Made by a program: the position numbers and the translations under genes. The notes under the pieces are model-generated. The model saw only the letters and a list, made by a program, of their open reading frames with translations. It did no database searches and was not told the origin of the DNA. 64,000 nucleotides of DNA. It comes from 40CM-4-68-19 sp036513415 (GTDB lineage: Bacteria > Myxococcota > Myxococcia > Myxococcales > 40CM-4-68-19). Where the stretch lies: positions 1 through 64,000 of the forward strand of contig DATBZA010000024.1 of the NCBI GenBank assembly GCA_036513415.1, written 5' to 3'. How positions within the stretch are numbered: the stretch's first letter is position 1; each line of letters starts with the position of its first letter. Below, piece after piece: positions 15,556 to 25,891 of this stretch.

Positions 15556-16869
15556 CTACTCCGCGAGGTTCACTTCGAGCCGATGCTCCACGCCGTCCTT
15601 CACGTCGACCTCTGCCGCCCGCCAGCGTCCGAGGCCGGGCAAGCCGACGCGCACCAGGTGCTTTCCGGACGGCAGCTCGACCCGCAGCGGCGTGAATCCT
15701 CGCGGGTTTCCATCGACATAGACCTCTGCTCCGACAGGCTTGGAGGTGACGCGGAGATCCCCATGCGAGGCCGTGGTCGCGCTGGCGATCGCGGAATGCA
15801 GCAGCGACTTCGTCCGCCGCGGACCCTTCAGGATCAGGATCAGCGGCAGCGCGAGGATGAGGATGGCGGCCGCGGCTGCGGCGACCTTCAGCCGCGTCCG
15901 CTTCGGCGGGGGCACGGCCGCGAACAGGGGCTCGTGCGGTTCGAGGCGCCGCGGACCGCCCGCCGAACGCCGCCCGGCAGGCGGCGGATCAGACCGCGGC
16001 ACCGCGCTCGCGGCCGACCTGCGCGAGACCATGGCGTCGCCGGCGTACCGGTGCAGCCACTCGGCAAGGGCGCGATCCGGGTCGCTCGGTGCCGGGCTTG
16101 CGTGCAGCAACGCCGTGGCCATCTCCGAGGCGGTGGCGAACCGGTTCCGTGGATTCTCGGCGGTGGCGCGCTCGATCACGGCGCGCAACTCCGGTCCGCA
16201 GCTCACGTCCGCCGCGGAGGCGATCACTCGGCCCAGCGAAAAGATGTCGGCGGCCGGCCCGACGCTGCCGCCCCGCGCCTGCTCGGGCGCCGTGTACCCC
16301 GGCTTTCCCCGGGGACGTTCATCCCGCCGGACCTCGGCGTTTCCCACCGCGCCCGCGACGCCGAAGTCTCCCAGGTAGACGGCGCCCGACCGGGACAGAA
16401 GGATGTTGTCCGGCGCGACGTCCCGATGCACGACCTGAAGCGGCTGGCCGTCGCGGCCGACGGCGGTGTGCGCCGCGTGCAGCGCGTGCGCGACCTGCGC
16501 GCCGATGTGCGCGGCCAGCGACTCGGGGAGCGGAGCGTTATGCCGCCGCGCCAGCTTCAGTAGATTCCGGAGGGAGATCCCGTCCACGAATTCGAGCACG
16601 AACACCGGCCCGTGCTCCTGCGTTTCCAGGTAGTCGAGGGCAGCCACGATCCCGGGATGGTGGAGCTGACCGACCACGCGGGCCTCGTCGGCGAGCATGG
16701 TGGCGATGCGCGGGTCCCCCCGGTGCTCGGGCGCGAGCAGCTTGATGACCACACGCCTGCGAAAGGCGCCTGCTCCTTCGAGCTCGGCGAGCCAGACTTC
16801 ACCCATGCCCCCGAGACCCAGTCGCTGCTCGAGGACATATCTGCCGCCGATGCGTTCGCCTGCCTGCAC
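15556..16869 (-). CDS. Membrane-anchored Ser/Thr protein kinase with C-terminal PEGA domain
   Basis: About 437 residues. The kinase domain spans residues 5-260: Gly-rich loop LGLGGMGEVW, VVIKLL (ATP-binding Lys), VVHRDVAPDN (catalytic Asp), GDFGVAG and GYTAPEQARG (activation segment). After a Pro-rich linker a single TM helix follows (about 335-350), then an extracytoplasmic PEGA domain (GDLRVTSKPVGAEVYVDG...). Such eukaryotic-type kinases are abundant in myxobacteria. I preferred the GTG at 16869 because AAGGAG lies 4 bases upstream; a GTG at 16884 is possible. It is divergent from dnaK. Confidence 0.9.
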   Translation of the reverse strand: MQAGERIGGRYVLEQRLGLGGMGEVWLAELEGAGAFRRRVVIKLLAPEHRGDPRIATMLADEARVVGQLHHPGIVAALDYLETQEHGPVFVLEFVDGISLRNLLKLARRHNAPLPESLAAHIGAQVAHALHAAHTAVGRDGQPLQVVHRDVAPDNILLSRSGAVYLGDFGVAGAVGNAEVRRDERPRGKPGYTAPEQARGGSVGPAADIFSLGRVIASAADVSCGPELRAVIERATAENPRNRFATASEMATALLHASPAPSDPDRALAEWLHRYAGDAMVSRRSAASAVPRSDPPPAGRRSAGGPRRLEPHEPLFAAVPPPKRTRLKVAAAAAAILILALPLILILKGPRRTKSLLHSAIASATTASHGDLRVTSKPVGAEVYVDGNPRGFTPLRVELPSGKHLVRVGLPGLGRWRAAEVDVKDGVEHRLEVNLAE

Positions 16870-16877
16870 TGCGCTCC

Positions 16878-16905
16878 TTGACACACTCCTACGGGTACTT
16901 ACTGT
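16878..16905 (+). promoter_or_regulatory. Candidate sigma-70 promoter for dnaK
   Basis: TTGACA (16878-16883), a 16-bp spacer and TACTGT (16900-16905) precede dnaK by about 106 bp. The -35 box overlaps the ribosome-binding site of the divergent kinase gene. I find no CIRCE inverted repeat. Confidence 0.45.
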
Positions 16906-17011
16906 AGCGCCGCACCGCGGCGGACCCTAGACCCGACCGCCGGAGGGCGGGTCCAAGGCCTGCGCTCGAGGGACTTTACCGGCGCGAAAGAATTCAGGGA
17001 GACAAGGCGAA

Positions 17012-18931
<1,920 letters not shown>

Positions 18932-18984
18932 CGTCTGATTGCTCGCGGCGTCCGCGAACCCCCCCTCGTGGATGCTGCGCCGGG

Positions 18985-19019
18985 AGGCGGGACCCTTCGG
19001 GGTTCCGCCTTTCGTTTTT
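18985..19019 (+). terminator. Rho-independent terminator of dnaK
   Basis: AGGCGGGACCC (18985-18995) pairs with GGGTTCCGCCT (19000-19010) around a TTCG tetraloop, with one G-T pair, followed by TTTCGTTTTT. The stem, stable loop and T-run are all as expected. Confidence 0.9.
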
Positions 19020-19111
19020 CTAGCCGCTGCCGGAGGCGGGGGACCAAAACGACAACGCCAACCGATCGCCGGTTTGTAACGGCTCCGGTCCATCGATAAG
19101 AAGCGGCAACG

Positions 19112-19951
19112 ATGCCCCTGAAGGTCGCCACCTGGAACGTCAACGGGATCCGCGCCCGGGCGCCCGAGGTCCTGCAGTGGATCGAGCGCGAATCGCCCGA
19201 CGTGGTCTGCCTCCAGGAGATCAAAGCCTCGCCCGAGCACGTTCCGGTCCCGCTCTGCGACCTGTCGGGGTACTGGTGCTTCTGGCACGGGCACAAGGGC
19301 TACTCGGGAGTCTCCCTGCACCTGCGCAAGAGCACGTTTCCGGGGCGGCCCCGCTTCGTCCATCCGGAGTTCGATCACGAGACTCGCATCGTCACCGCGC
19401 AGCTCGGCGACCTGGTCGTCGCCTCGGCGTACGTTCCCAACGGCGGCAAGGATCTGCCCGCGAAGATCCGCTTCCTCGAGGGACTGGACAGGTTCGCCGC
19501 CGCGGCCCAGGCGGAAGGCAGAAGCCTCGTGCTCTGTGGAGACCTGAACGTGGCCCGCGAGGAACGCGACGTCCATCCCAAGCTGCGCAAGACGGACCAG
19601 ATCGGCACCACGCCGCTGGAGCGCGAGCTGCTCGCGAAGATCCTCTCGCGCGGCCTGGTGGATCTGGGGCGCAAGTTCGCCCCCGACGACGACCGCCTCT
19701 TCACCTGGTGGGCGCCCTGGCGCAACCTTCGCGAGCGCAACATCGGCTGGCGCATCGACTATGTGCTCGCCAGCACTGGGCTTGCGGAGAAAGCGACCTC
19801 CTGTGCCGGGTTCCGGGAGTTCGGCACCAGCGACCACGGTCCCCTGCAGGCCGTTTTCGACGTGCCCGCGCCCACCTACGAGCCCGCGTCCGACCCCGAG
19901 CCCGAGCCCGAGCCTGCCGCGCCTTCACCGGCGCAGATCCCGCTCCTGTAG
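19112..19951 (+). CDS. xthA: Exodeoxyribonuclease III-type endonuclease/exonuclease/phosphatase
   Basis: A 279-residue member of the ExoIII/APE1 fold, acting on abasic sites and 3' ends. Motifs in order: TWNVNGIRAR (residue 7), CLQEIKA (Mg-binding Glu), LVVASAYVPNGG, CGDLNVAREERDVH (Asp/Asn), WRIDYVLAS and the catalytic GTSDHGPLQA. About 25 C-terminal residues are a Pro/Glu-rich tail beyond the usual end. It follows the dnaK terminator and is transcribed on its own. Confidence 0.93.
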   Translation: MPLKVATWNVNGIRARAPEVLQWIERESPDVVCLQEIKASPEHVPVPLCDLSGYWCFWHGHKGYSGVSLHLRKSTFPGRPRFVHPEFDHETRIVTAQLGDLVVASAYVPNGGKDLPAKIRFLEGLDRFAAAAQAEGRSLVLCGDLNVAREERDVHPKLRKTDQIGTTPLERELLAKILSRGLVDLGRKFAPDDDRLFTWWAPWRNLRERNIGWRIDYVLASTGLAEKATSCAGFREFGTSDHGPLQAVFDVPAPTYEPASDPEPEPEPAAPSPAQIPLL

Positions 19952-20032
19952 CGGACTCCGCGCACATCCGCGCGGGACCGCGCACGCACAGCCCCTTTCG
20001 ACCTTCACGCGAGAAACTCTAGGGTTCTCTCC

Positions 20033-20671
20033 GTGTTCTGGCGAAGGAACTTCGATCGTGGCAAGACGCTTGCCGCCGCGGACAAGGCGCGCTCCCGGGG
20101 CCGCGTGCGCAAGGCCGTCCGCGGCTACCTCAAAGTGCTGGAGCACGATCCGGCGGACCACGTGGTCCGCTCCAAGCTCGCGCCGCTTCTCGCTCGCGTC
20201 GGGCGCTGGGACGAGGCCCGCAAGAACTTCGACCAGGCGGCCGACGGATACCTCAAGGTGGGATTCGCGCCCAAGGCCATCGCGGTCTGGACCGTGGCGG
20301 CGCAGACATTCCCCGAGCAGGTCGAGTACTGGGAGCGGATCGCGAACGAACAGGTGAAACGCGGCAAGCGGCAGGACGCCGTGCTCGCGCTGCTGGAGGG
20401 ACGCTCGATGCTGCGCAAGAAGCGGCAGCGTCCTCTTGCCGTGATGCTGCTGCGACAAGTGCTGGAGCTGGAGCCGGGCCACGTCGATGGGACGCTGGAC
20501 CTTGCCGATCTACTCCGGCGGGACGGGGTTCGCGACGAGGCCAGGCGCCTGCTCTCGGGCCTGCTGGTCCGGATCGGGAAGGTCCGCAGCCTGCGGCGCA
20601 GGGTGCGCTTTGCACAGTTCTGGGTCGAGCCCTCGATTCGCGGGGCGCTCGATTGGGCTCTGGCCCGCTGA
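20033..20671 (+). CDS. TPR-like helical protein of unknown function
   Basis: A 212-residue cytoplasmic, very basic, all-helical protein. Repeats of the type YLKVLEHDPADHVVRSKLAP and NFDQAADGYLKVGFAPKAIA have TPR spacing, about four to five repeats in all. No signal peptide or membrane segment. GTG start; I see no convincing ribosome site. It lies 27 bp before a membrane-protein gene that is coupled to a vWA lipoprotein, suggesting a three-gene operon in which it could be a scaffold. Function not recognised. Confidence 0.75.
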   Translation: MFWRRNFDRGKTLAAADKARSRGRVRKAVRGYLKVLEHDPADHVVRSKLAPLLARVGRWDEARKNFDQAADGYLKVGFAPKAIAVWTVAAQTFPEQVEYWERIANEQVKRGKRQDAVLALLEGRSMLRKKRQRPLAVMLLRQVLELEPGHVDGTLDLADLLRRDGVRDEARRLLSGLLVRIGKVRSLRRRVRFAQFWVEPSIRGALDWALAR

Positions 20672-20698
20672 CGCTTCAACGAAGAAAGGGAGAACGAG

Positions 20699-22138
20699 AT
20701 GCAACGCTTTTACTTCTGGCCGACGAACCCCGCGGCGTCGATCTTCGCGCTCTGGGTTCTGTCGCAGATCTTCCTCTACGCCGCCCGCGTGCCGATGCAC
20801 CGGGCGTTGCGCGAGATCGGCCGGCTGCTCGGCGGCGCGTTCCGCATCGGCGCGCGCTGGTGCCGCGGGCTCGCCGGCGTGGCCTCCCGCCGCGACCACG
20901 AGATGATCGTCGAGATGGGCAAGGGCGACACCGAGGCGAAGATCGGCCGCGAGTTCCACCGCATCGAGGGAGCGTTCGCCAAGGAGCTGGCGCGGTACCC
21001 CGATCTGCACCGCAAGCTGGACGACGTGGTCACCAAGGTCGACGCCGACTTCCAGGAGTGCGCCACGGCGGCTCCGGCGGCGCCGGGTTGGACCGAAGCG
21101 GTGGCCGCGGTGGCGAAGATGCCGCCCAACACCGACGGCGTGGTCCGGAAGGTGCTGGAAGAGATCCAGAAGTCGGCGGTGGCCGGCGAGAAGAAGGCGC
21201 TGCAGGAGTTCCGCGAGGCGACCGCCAAGCGGCACAAGATCCTCTCCAGCATGGCGCCGGCGTGGAAGGAAATGCAGAAGATCGCCACCGAGGTCGCGCG
21301 TGCCGTCTCCGGCGCGCTCGAGGCCACCAAGCGCATCGACGGCTTCATGACCTCCTACGAGAAAGTGCGTGCGGCCGACAAGAACGCGACTCGCGCCCTG
21401 GGTTGGAACGCCACGCAGCTCTTCGTGGTCTCGCTGCTGGTGATGGCGGTGGCGTTGGGCGGCGCGTTCGTGAACTTCAACCTCATCGCTCTGCCGATGA
21501 GCGAGCTCGTGCCTTCAGGCAGCCGCATCGCCGGCATGCCCGTGTCCACGGTGGCCGCCCTGGTGGTGGTGCTGATGGAGATCGCGGCCGGCGTCTTCGC
21601 GATGGAGATGCTGGGCATCACCAACTTCTTCCCCAAGCTGGACCTCGTGCCCAAGTCCCGGCGCCGCATCATCCTGGTGGTGGCGGTGGGCGGCCTGTTC
21701 ATGCTGGCCTGCATCGAGGCGTCGCTGGCCATCCTCCGCGAGCAGATCGTCGAGTCCTCTACCGCGCTGAAGGCGTCGCTGGCCGGGGTGAAGGACCACC
21801 CGGTGGCGCAGACGGCGACTTCGCGCATCCCGGTCATCGGCCAGGCCGTCCTGGGCTTCATCCTGCCCTGGATCCTCGCCATGGTGGCCGTGCCGCTGGA
21901 GACGATGATCTCCACCGGCGGGCACATCGTCCTCAGCGCGGCGACCGGCCTGCTGCACGGCGGCGGCATGGTCTGCCGCCTCGGTGGCCACGGCATGCGG
22001 TACCTCTGCGAGGCCGTGCGGCACGTGTACGACATCTACATCGTGATTCCGCTGCAGATTGAGAGGCTGGTCACCAACGGGTCGAAGCCGAGCCCGGTCG
22101 CCGCGGGCGGGGTGCGCGGACAGGGGGCGCGTCCATGA
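20699..22138 (+). CDS. Uncharacterised polytopic membrane protein with a central helical domain
   Basis: A 479-residue protein with a hydrophobic segment near residues 12-30, a soluble, charged, probably coiled-coil region (60-235), then three to four membrane segments (about 242-265, 280-305, 322-345, 383-405) and a short tail. The ribosome site GAAAGGGAGAACGAG is good. Its stop overlaps the start of the vWA lipoprotein gene (ATGA). I do not recognise the family. The arrangement of a coiled-coil domain inserted between membrane helices next to a vWA lipoprotein suggests an envelope complex; this is inference. Confidence 0.8.
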   Translation: MQRFYFWPTNPAASIFALWVLSQIFLYAARVPMHRALREIGRLLGGAFRIGARWCRGLAGVASRRDHEMIVEMGKGDTEAKIGREFHRIEGAFAKELARYPDLHRKLDDVVTKVDADFQECATAAPAAPGWTEAVAAVAKMPPNTDGVVRKVLEEIQKSAVAGEKKALQEFREATAKRHKILSSMAPAWKEMQKIATEVARAVSGALEATKRIDGFMTSYEKVRAADKNATRALGWNATQLFVVSLLVMAVALGGAFVNFNLIALPMSELVPSGSRIAGMPVSTVAALVVVLMEIAAGVFAMEMLGITNFFPKLDLVPKSRRRIILVVAVGGLFMLACIEASLAILREQIVESSTALKASLAGVKDHPVAQTATSRIPVIGQAVLGFILPWILAMVAVPLETMISTGGHIVLSAATGLLHGGGMVCRLGGHGMRYLCEAVRHVYDIYIVIPLQIERLVTNGSKPSPVAAGGVRGQGARP

Positions 22139-22788
22139 ACCGCGCCTGCATCGTTGCCGCCGCTCTGCTGGCGGGTTCCTGCTCCAGCGGCGCGCAGTAC
22201 TCGCAGGCGATCGTCGCCCTGGTGGACGTTTCCGGGACGTACGCGGACCAGAAGCCGGAAGTGGTCAACGTGATCCGGAAGGGCGTGCTGCCGCGGCTCA
22301 CCCCGGGCGACACCCTGGTGGTGATCCGGATCGACAGCGAGAGCTACAAGAAGGCGAACGTCGAGGCCAGCATGACCCTGGACATCCGGCCCTCGAAAGC
22401 CAACGCCCAGAAGCTGCAGCTGGCGAGCACGCTCGACGCCTTCAGCCACAAGCCGTACCGCTCCACGCACACCGACATCCGTGGGGCGATGATGCTGGGC
22501 GCCGAGTACCTGCGCGAGAGCAACGCCGGCCGCCGCACGATGGTGATCTTCAGCGACCTGGAGGAGGACCTGCCCCGCGGCGTGAAGCGGGACATGGCGG
22601 CCGACGAGCTGAAGGGCGTGCGGGTGCTGGCGATGAACGTCAAGCGGCTCGGACACGACAACGCGAACCCGACCGCCTACCGTGCGCGGCTGGCCGGCTG
22701 GGAGAAGCAACTCACCAGCCACGGCGCGCGCGAGTTCAAGGTGGTCCTCGAGCCGGAGAAGCTCTCCGACCTCCTCGACGAGGGATAG
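22135..22788 (+). CDS. von Willebrand factor A-domain lipoprotein
   Basis: A 217-residue protein. The N-terminus MNRACIVAAALLAGSC is a lipoprotein signal with a lipobox-like LAGSC. The mature part is a vWA fold: the MIDAS-type motif DVSGTY (about residue 31), the downstream Thr in THTDIRGAMMLGAEYL (about 114) and MVIFSDLEED (about 137) that closes the metal site. Such domains bind partner proteins through a divalent metal. It is translationally coupled to the membrane protein upstream, its likely partner. The residues at all three MIDAS loops look intact. Confidence 0.85.
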   Translation: MNRACIVAAALLAGSCSSGAQYSQAIVALVDVSGTYADQKPEVVNVIRKGVLPRLTPGDTLVVIRIDSESYKKANVEASMTLDIRPSKANAQKLQLASTLDAFSHKPYRSTHTDIRGAMMLGAEYLRESNAGRRTMVIFSDLEEDLPRGVKRDMAADELKGVRVLAMNVKRLGHDNANPTAYRARLAGWEKQLTSHGAREFKVVLEPEKLSDLLDEG

Positions 22789-22866
22789 CGGCGGCGAGCG
22801 GGATCCGCGGCGAGAGCGCAAAGCAGCGCGCCTGCGACGAGGATGGTCATGCCGGAAAGCCAGGCA

Positions 22867-23193
22867 CTACCGGACCTTCTTGGGCGGTTCGAGCTGCGTG
22901 CCCGGCTGGCTGCTCTCCTCCGTGGCAGGCGCCTCCAAGAGATCGGACCGCTGACCCGGGGCGGACCCTAGCCTCGCGCGCAGGTCCGCGTCGAGGGACA
23001 GGAGAATCGACTCGAGGCGCTGCACGCGCGCTTCCAGCGCCTGCCCCGAAGTCTTCCGCATCTCCGTCTCGAGCTGCAGCTCTTTGTCCTTCAACTTGAA
23101 CCACTTGAGCGTGAATATCAGGGCCACCGGAAACCCGAACACCACCAGGATGGCGACGATCGGGATGAACACCTGGAGCATTTCGGGGGTCAT
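22867..23193 (-). CDS. Small membrane protein with PspB-like architecture
   Basis: A 108-residue protein: an N-terminal TM helix (about residues 6-28), a basic hinge (KWFKLKDKE) and a coiled-coil segment with RVQRLESILLSLDADL, then a Pro/Gln-rich tail. This layout resembles phage-shock protein B (short periplasmic end, one TM, C-terminal helix with a LE-x-IL motif), but similarity is low and no pspA or pspC neighbours are present. The ATG at 23193 directly precedes the hydrophobic segment; longer readings add only unrelated residues. Confidence 0.65.
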   Translation of the reverse strand: MTPEMLQVFIPIVAILVVFGFPVALIFTLKWFKLKDKELQLETEMRKTSGQALEARVQRLESILLSLDADLRARLGSAPGQRSDLLEAPATEESSQPGTQLEPPKKVR

Positions 23194-23278
23194 GGAACCG
23201 CAGCGTACGCATGGTCCGGGTGACCTTTTCAAGCCCCGCGGCGTATCCGCCGCCGCAACGCCAAATGACCGCGGGCAC

Positions 23279-23305
23279 GCGCCCTCGACGTCGAGTCGAG
23301 GGCGC
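23279..23305 (-). terminator. Long perfect hairpin behind the Arg/Glu-rich gene
   Basis: GCGCCCTCGAC and GTCGAGGGCGC form an 11-bp perfect stem around GTCGA, starting 16 bases after the stop of the minus-strand gene at 23321. No T-run follows in either direction, so it may be a rho-independent-like terminator or an RNA-stabilising hairpin. Confidence 0.45.
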
Positions 23306-23320
23306 GGCGCTCGGAGTTGC

Positions 23321-23716
23321 TTACTCTCCAGCGGTCGCTGGAGCAGATTCGCTCATCGCCCTGTGCTCGAGGCGCTCGCCCCGCTTCTCGCGGCGCTCGC
23401 CTTGCTCCTGCATCCGCTCTCCCTGGCGCACCATGCGGTCCCCGCGGCGCTGATCGCGGTCGGCGGCACGGTCGACCGCGTTTGCCGCCCGGACGTGGCC
23501 CTCGGCGCGAAGCTGCTCCGCCCTCTGCTCCTTGACCGCGGCCTTGTGCTTGAGGTTTTCGCCCCGCTGCTCGCGATGCTCGCCGTGGCGCTCGCGGCGC
23601 TCGCCGGTGCGCTTGAGGTGCTCGGCGCGACGTTCCGTCCGCTCGGCGCTACCGGCGCGCGCCGCCGCGGGAATCAACAGAAGAACCGCAACCACTCCAG
23701 TGAGCAAGGTCCGCAT
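23321..23716 (-). CDS. Secreted, highly charged Arg/Glu/His-rich repeat protein
   Basis: A 131-residue protein with a clear signal peptide (MRTLLTGVVAVLLLIPAAARA). The mature chain is nearly all Arg, Glu, His, Gln, Lys and Gly in imperfect 7-residue units such as ERRERHGEH, REQRGEN and GERREKRG, predicted to be a single long charged helix. Resembles the family of small periplasmic repeat proteins sometimes called Spy-like by composition, but no LTxxQ motif is present, so I do not assign that family. Function unknown. Confidence 0.7.
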   Translation of the reverse strand: MRTLLTGVVAVLLLIPAAARAGSAERTERRAEHLKRTGERRERHGEHREQRGENLKHKAAVKEQRAEQLRAEGHVRAANAVDRAADRDQRRGDRMVRQGERMQEQGERREKRGERLEHRAMSESAPATAGE

Positions 23717-23785
23717 GGCCGTTTCCCTCCCAGGTCCCTCGATTGGAACCGGTAAACGGCCGTCGAGTAAATAAGACTCCGGCTT

Positions 23786-24571
23786 TCAGCCGGAGGCGCG
23801 GGTGGGTTCGCGGCGCAGATGTCGCCGTTCCTCCGCCCTGGGAAGCAGGGAGAGCAGGCGCGAGCGCTCGTCGGGATCGCCGGCCAGCGCCAGCGACGCC
23901 TTGGCTGCGAACAAGTCGAAGAACGCCCTCAGCGCCCCTTGCGCCTCGAGCAGCTGCGCCTGCTCGTCCGACACCGTGGCCGGCGCGCCGGCGATGGCGC
24001 CCAGATCGCGCGCGAGATCCTGCATCGTCTGCACGTCCTCGGGAAGGAGCCCGATGTCCGCGCGCACCTCACGATGCGTCTCGAGGGCGGCGAGGATCCG
24101 CGTCAGCGCCCGCGCGATGTGGGCCGGCTGACGGGCGGAGAACGGGTCGCCGAGGCCGAAATCGCGCGCCACCCTGCGACCCTCGGCGCTGCGAGTGACG
24201 CGAAGCACGGCCGTCCGCACCGCCTGCGCCGTCGCGGCGGCATCGGCCAGCAGCTCGGCGGCGTCCGGCGACCGGCCCCTTGCGCCCAGGGCCGCCGCCG
24301 GCAGCGCCTGCAAGTGGTCCTCGATCTCCCGCGCGAACTGCAACGCCGCCGCGCAGTACGCGCCGTTCAGGCCGCGCCGGGCCAGTTCCGCAGCGTGCTC
24401 CTCGACCGCGCGCACGACGGCCACCGCAGCTTGCGCGTCCGCGAGAGGGTCGGAGCGGCAGAGCCTGGCGCCGTCCGCGTTGCGACCCGCGCGGGCGACG
24501 AGGTCGGAGCGCGCCTCGGACGCCGAGCGCGAGGAAGGCTTCGCCGGAAGTGTCGGGTTCTTTCGGGCCAT
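23786..24571 (-). CDS. Hypothetical helical protein
   Basis: A 261-residue soluble, Ala/Arg-rich protein predicted mostly helical, with no signal peptide, membrane segment or recognisable motif. The N-terminus is basic and disordered (MARKNPTLPAKPSSRSAS). Codon bias is as in neighbours, and the frame is open over the full length, which supports a real gene. It is divergent from the DUF1835-type gene, with a hairpin-bearing gap between them. Confidence 0.6.
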   Translation of the reverse strand: MARKNPTLPAKPSSRSASEARSDLVARAGRNADGARLCRSDPLADAQAAVAVVRAVEEHAAELARRGLNGAYCAAALQFAREIEDHLQALPAAALGARGRSPDAAELLADAAATAQAVRTAVLRVTRSAEGRRVARDFGLGDPFSARQPAHIARALTRILAALETHREVRADIGLLPEDVQTMQDLARDLGAIAGAPATVSDEQAQLLEAQGALRAFFDLFAAKASLALAGDPDERSRLLSLLPRAEERRHLRREPTRASG

Positions 24572-24622
24572 TGCGGCCCTCCGGTTCTCGGAATGGCTAC
24601 TTGAGGATGAGCTTGGAGATCC

Positions 24623-24665
24623 GGGGACAGACTGTCCCGCAAATGAGCGGGGTTGGCAATCCCCG
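24623..24665. repeat. Two tandem palindromes in a divergent intergenic region
   Basis: GGGACA-GAC-TGTCCC (24624-24638) is a perfect 6-3-6 palindrome. Ten bases on, CGGGG (24648-24652) and CCCCG (24661-24665) form a second hairpin with loop TTGGCAAT. Paired hairpins of this size resemble REP-type elements, or the first may be an operator between the two divergent genes (24571 and 24728). Confidence 0.45.
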
Positions 24666-24727
24666 TTCCTACGTCATGTCGGATGAAGCGGTTCGCTCCC
24701 TCAGGGGCGCCGCGGTACCCTCCTCGC

Positions 24728-25534
24728 ATGCTGCACGTCGCGAACGGCGATCATTCGCTCTCCACCCTGCGCGGCGCAGGTCTGCCGGGCCAGGTGATCG
24801 CCTGGTCCGACGTGTTGGACCAGGGTCCACTGAGGGGCGAGCCGGCGACACCCGGGTTCCGGCTGGCGCGTGCCGGGTGGCTGGAGGAGAACGGCGCCGG
24901 CACTCTTCCCGAAGTGAACGCGCAGCTCGAAGCATGGGATGCGGCGCTCCAGGCGCCGGCAGACGAGCGGGTGCTGTGGTTCGAGGCGGACCTGACCTGC
25001 CAGCTCGCCCTGCTCCACCATCTCGTGGTGATCGACGCTTCCGCGGTGGTCACGCAGGATCCCGTCCCGCAGCAGCGCGACTTCGCGGCGCTGTTCGCGG
25101 GACGGCGCCGCTACGACCGCGAGCAGGCCCGCAAGGCCTGGGCAGCGGTTTCCTCCCCGGATCCGCGCGCGCTCGAGTCGCTGGATCTCTCCGGCCTTCC
25201 CGCGCAGATGGGACCCGCGCTGCGGCGCCTGATCGAGGAGCTCCCGGAACGCGGGAGCGGTCTGTCCCGGACCGAGCGCGCGGTGCTGGAGGAGGAAGGT
25301 TCGTTTCCGCGGGTCCAGGCGCGGGAGGCGGTGGCCTGGATCACTGATCTTTTCTTCGCGCGCGTGGTCACGGAGCTGCACGAAGCCGGCCTCTTCGACG
25401 AGCCGGCGCGGACGGAGTGTCTCGCCGGCCGCCTCGACTATCGCGCGCGCGCCAAGGACCGCTGGATGGGCGGGGTACTGCTGCAGGGTCCATCGTGCTA
25501 CCGCCGCGAAGGCTCTCGCATCGTCTCGCCTTGA
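24728..25534 (+). CDS. DUF1835-type protein
   Basis: A 268-residue soluble protein. The opening MLHVANGDHSLSTLRGAGLP, then VIAWSDVLDQGPL and WFEADLTCQLALLHHL follow the DUF1835 pattern (HVxNGD...L...GP....W). The C-terminal half is helical and carries the associated basic domain. The biochemical role of this family is not established. The ATG at 24728 begins exactly at the conserved HVANGD motif. It is followed by a 425-bp stretch without an intact gene. Confidence 0.75.
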   Translation: MLHVANGDHSLSTLRGAGLPGQVIAWSDVLDQGPLRGEPATPGFRLARAGWLEENGAGTLPEVNAQLEAWDAALQAPADERVLWFEADLTCQLALLHHLVVIDASAVVTQDPVPQQRDFAALFAGRRRYDREQARKAWAAVSSPDPRALESLDLSGLPAQMGPALRRLIEELPERGSGLSRTERAVLEEEGSFPRVQAREAVAWITDLFFARVVTELHEAGLFDEPARTECLAGRLDYRARAKDRWMGGVLLQGPSCYRREGSRIVSP

Positions 25535-25599
25535 CCTGTCGGGTCCGCGCAAGCAAGAGGTCCTGGGACGACGGAAGTCCTAGGCCCTTTGGGCGGACG

Positions 25600-25891
25600 A
25601 CGACTCTGCGGTCCGTGGTCGTCCCGCTGCGGATGAACTTCGTGTTCTTCGGCGAAAATTTCGACATCAGCCACACCTTCGATCCCGGCCCCGCCCTCGA
25701 GAACATCGTCAACTCTCCCTTGTCCAGGATACGGACTGGGCCAACGGCCGGGGTCAGTTTTGCGATCAGATGCTCACCTGCAGCAGATCGTGCTCCTGCA
25801 ATGGTTCACGAAGGAGAGGGACGCGTTCGGCGGCTGGTTCACCTTCTCCGATCCAACCTCGCTGACCGTGCCGGCGGTCTACTGCCAGTAG
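25600..25891 (+). pseudogene. Decayed gene remnant in a 425-bp gene-free stretch
   Basis: Between the stop at 25534 and the start at 25960 no intact gene fits. Protein-like pieces occur in different plus frames: about 25620-25715 has MNFVFFGENFDISHTFDPG; about 25720-25775 has QDTDWANGRGQFCDQM; about 25779-25891 has QIVLLQWFTKERDAFGGWF followed by TFSDPTSLTVPAVYCQ and a stop. The aromatic, low-Ala/Arg composition is unlike the random frames of this GC-rich DNA. I read this as one gene broken by frameshifts; the family is not recognised. The remainder of the gap shows nothing definite. Confidence 0.4.

Noticed and set aside
16885..17011. CIRCE or sigma-32 control of dnaK
   Set aside because: No TTAGCACTC-N9-GAGTGCTAA-type repeat and no CCCCAT-T -10 are visible; only a sigma-70-like candidate is.
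22867..23193. Complete phage-shock system
   Set aside because: Only the PspB-like architecture is present; no pspA, pspC or pspF nearby.
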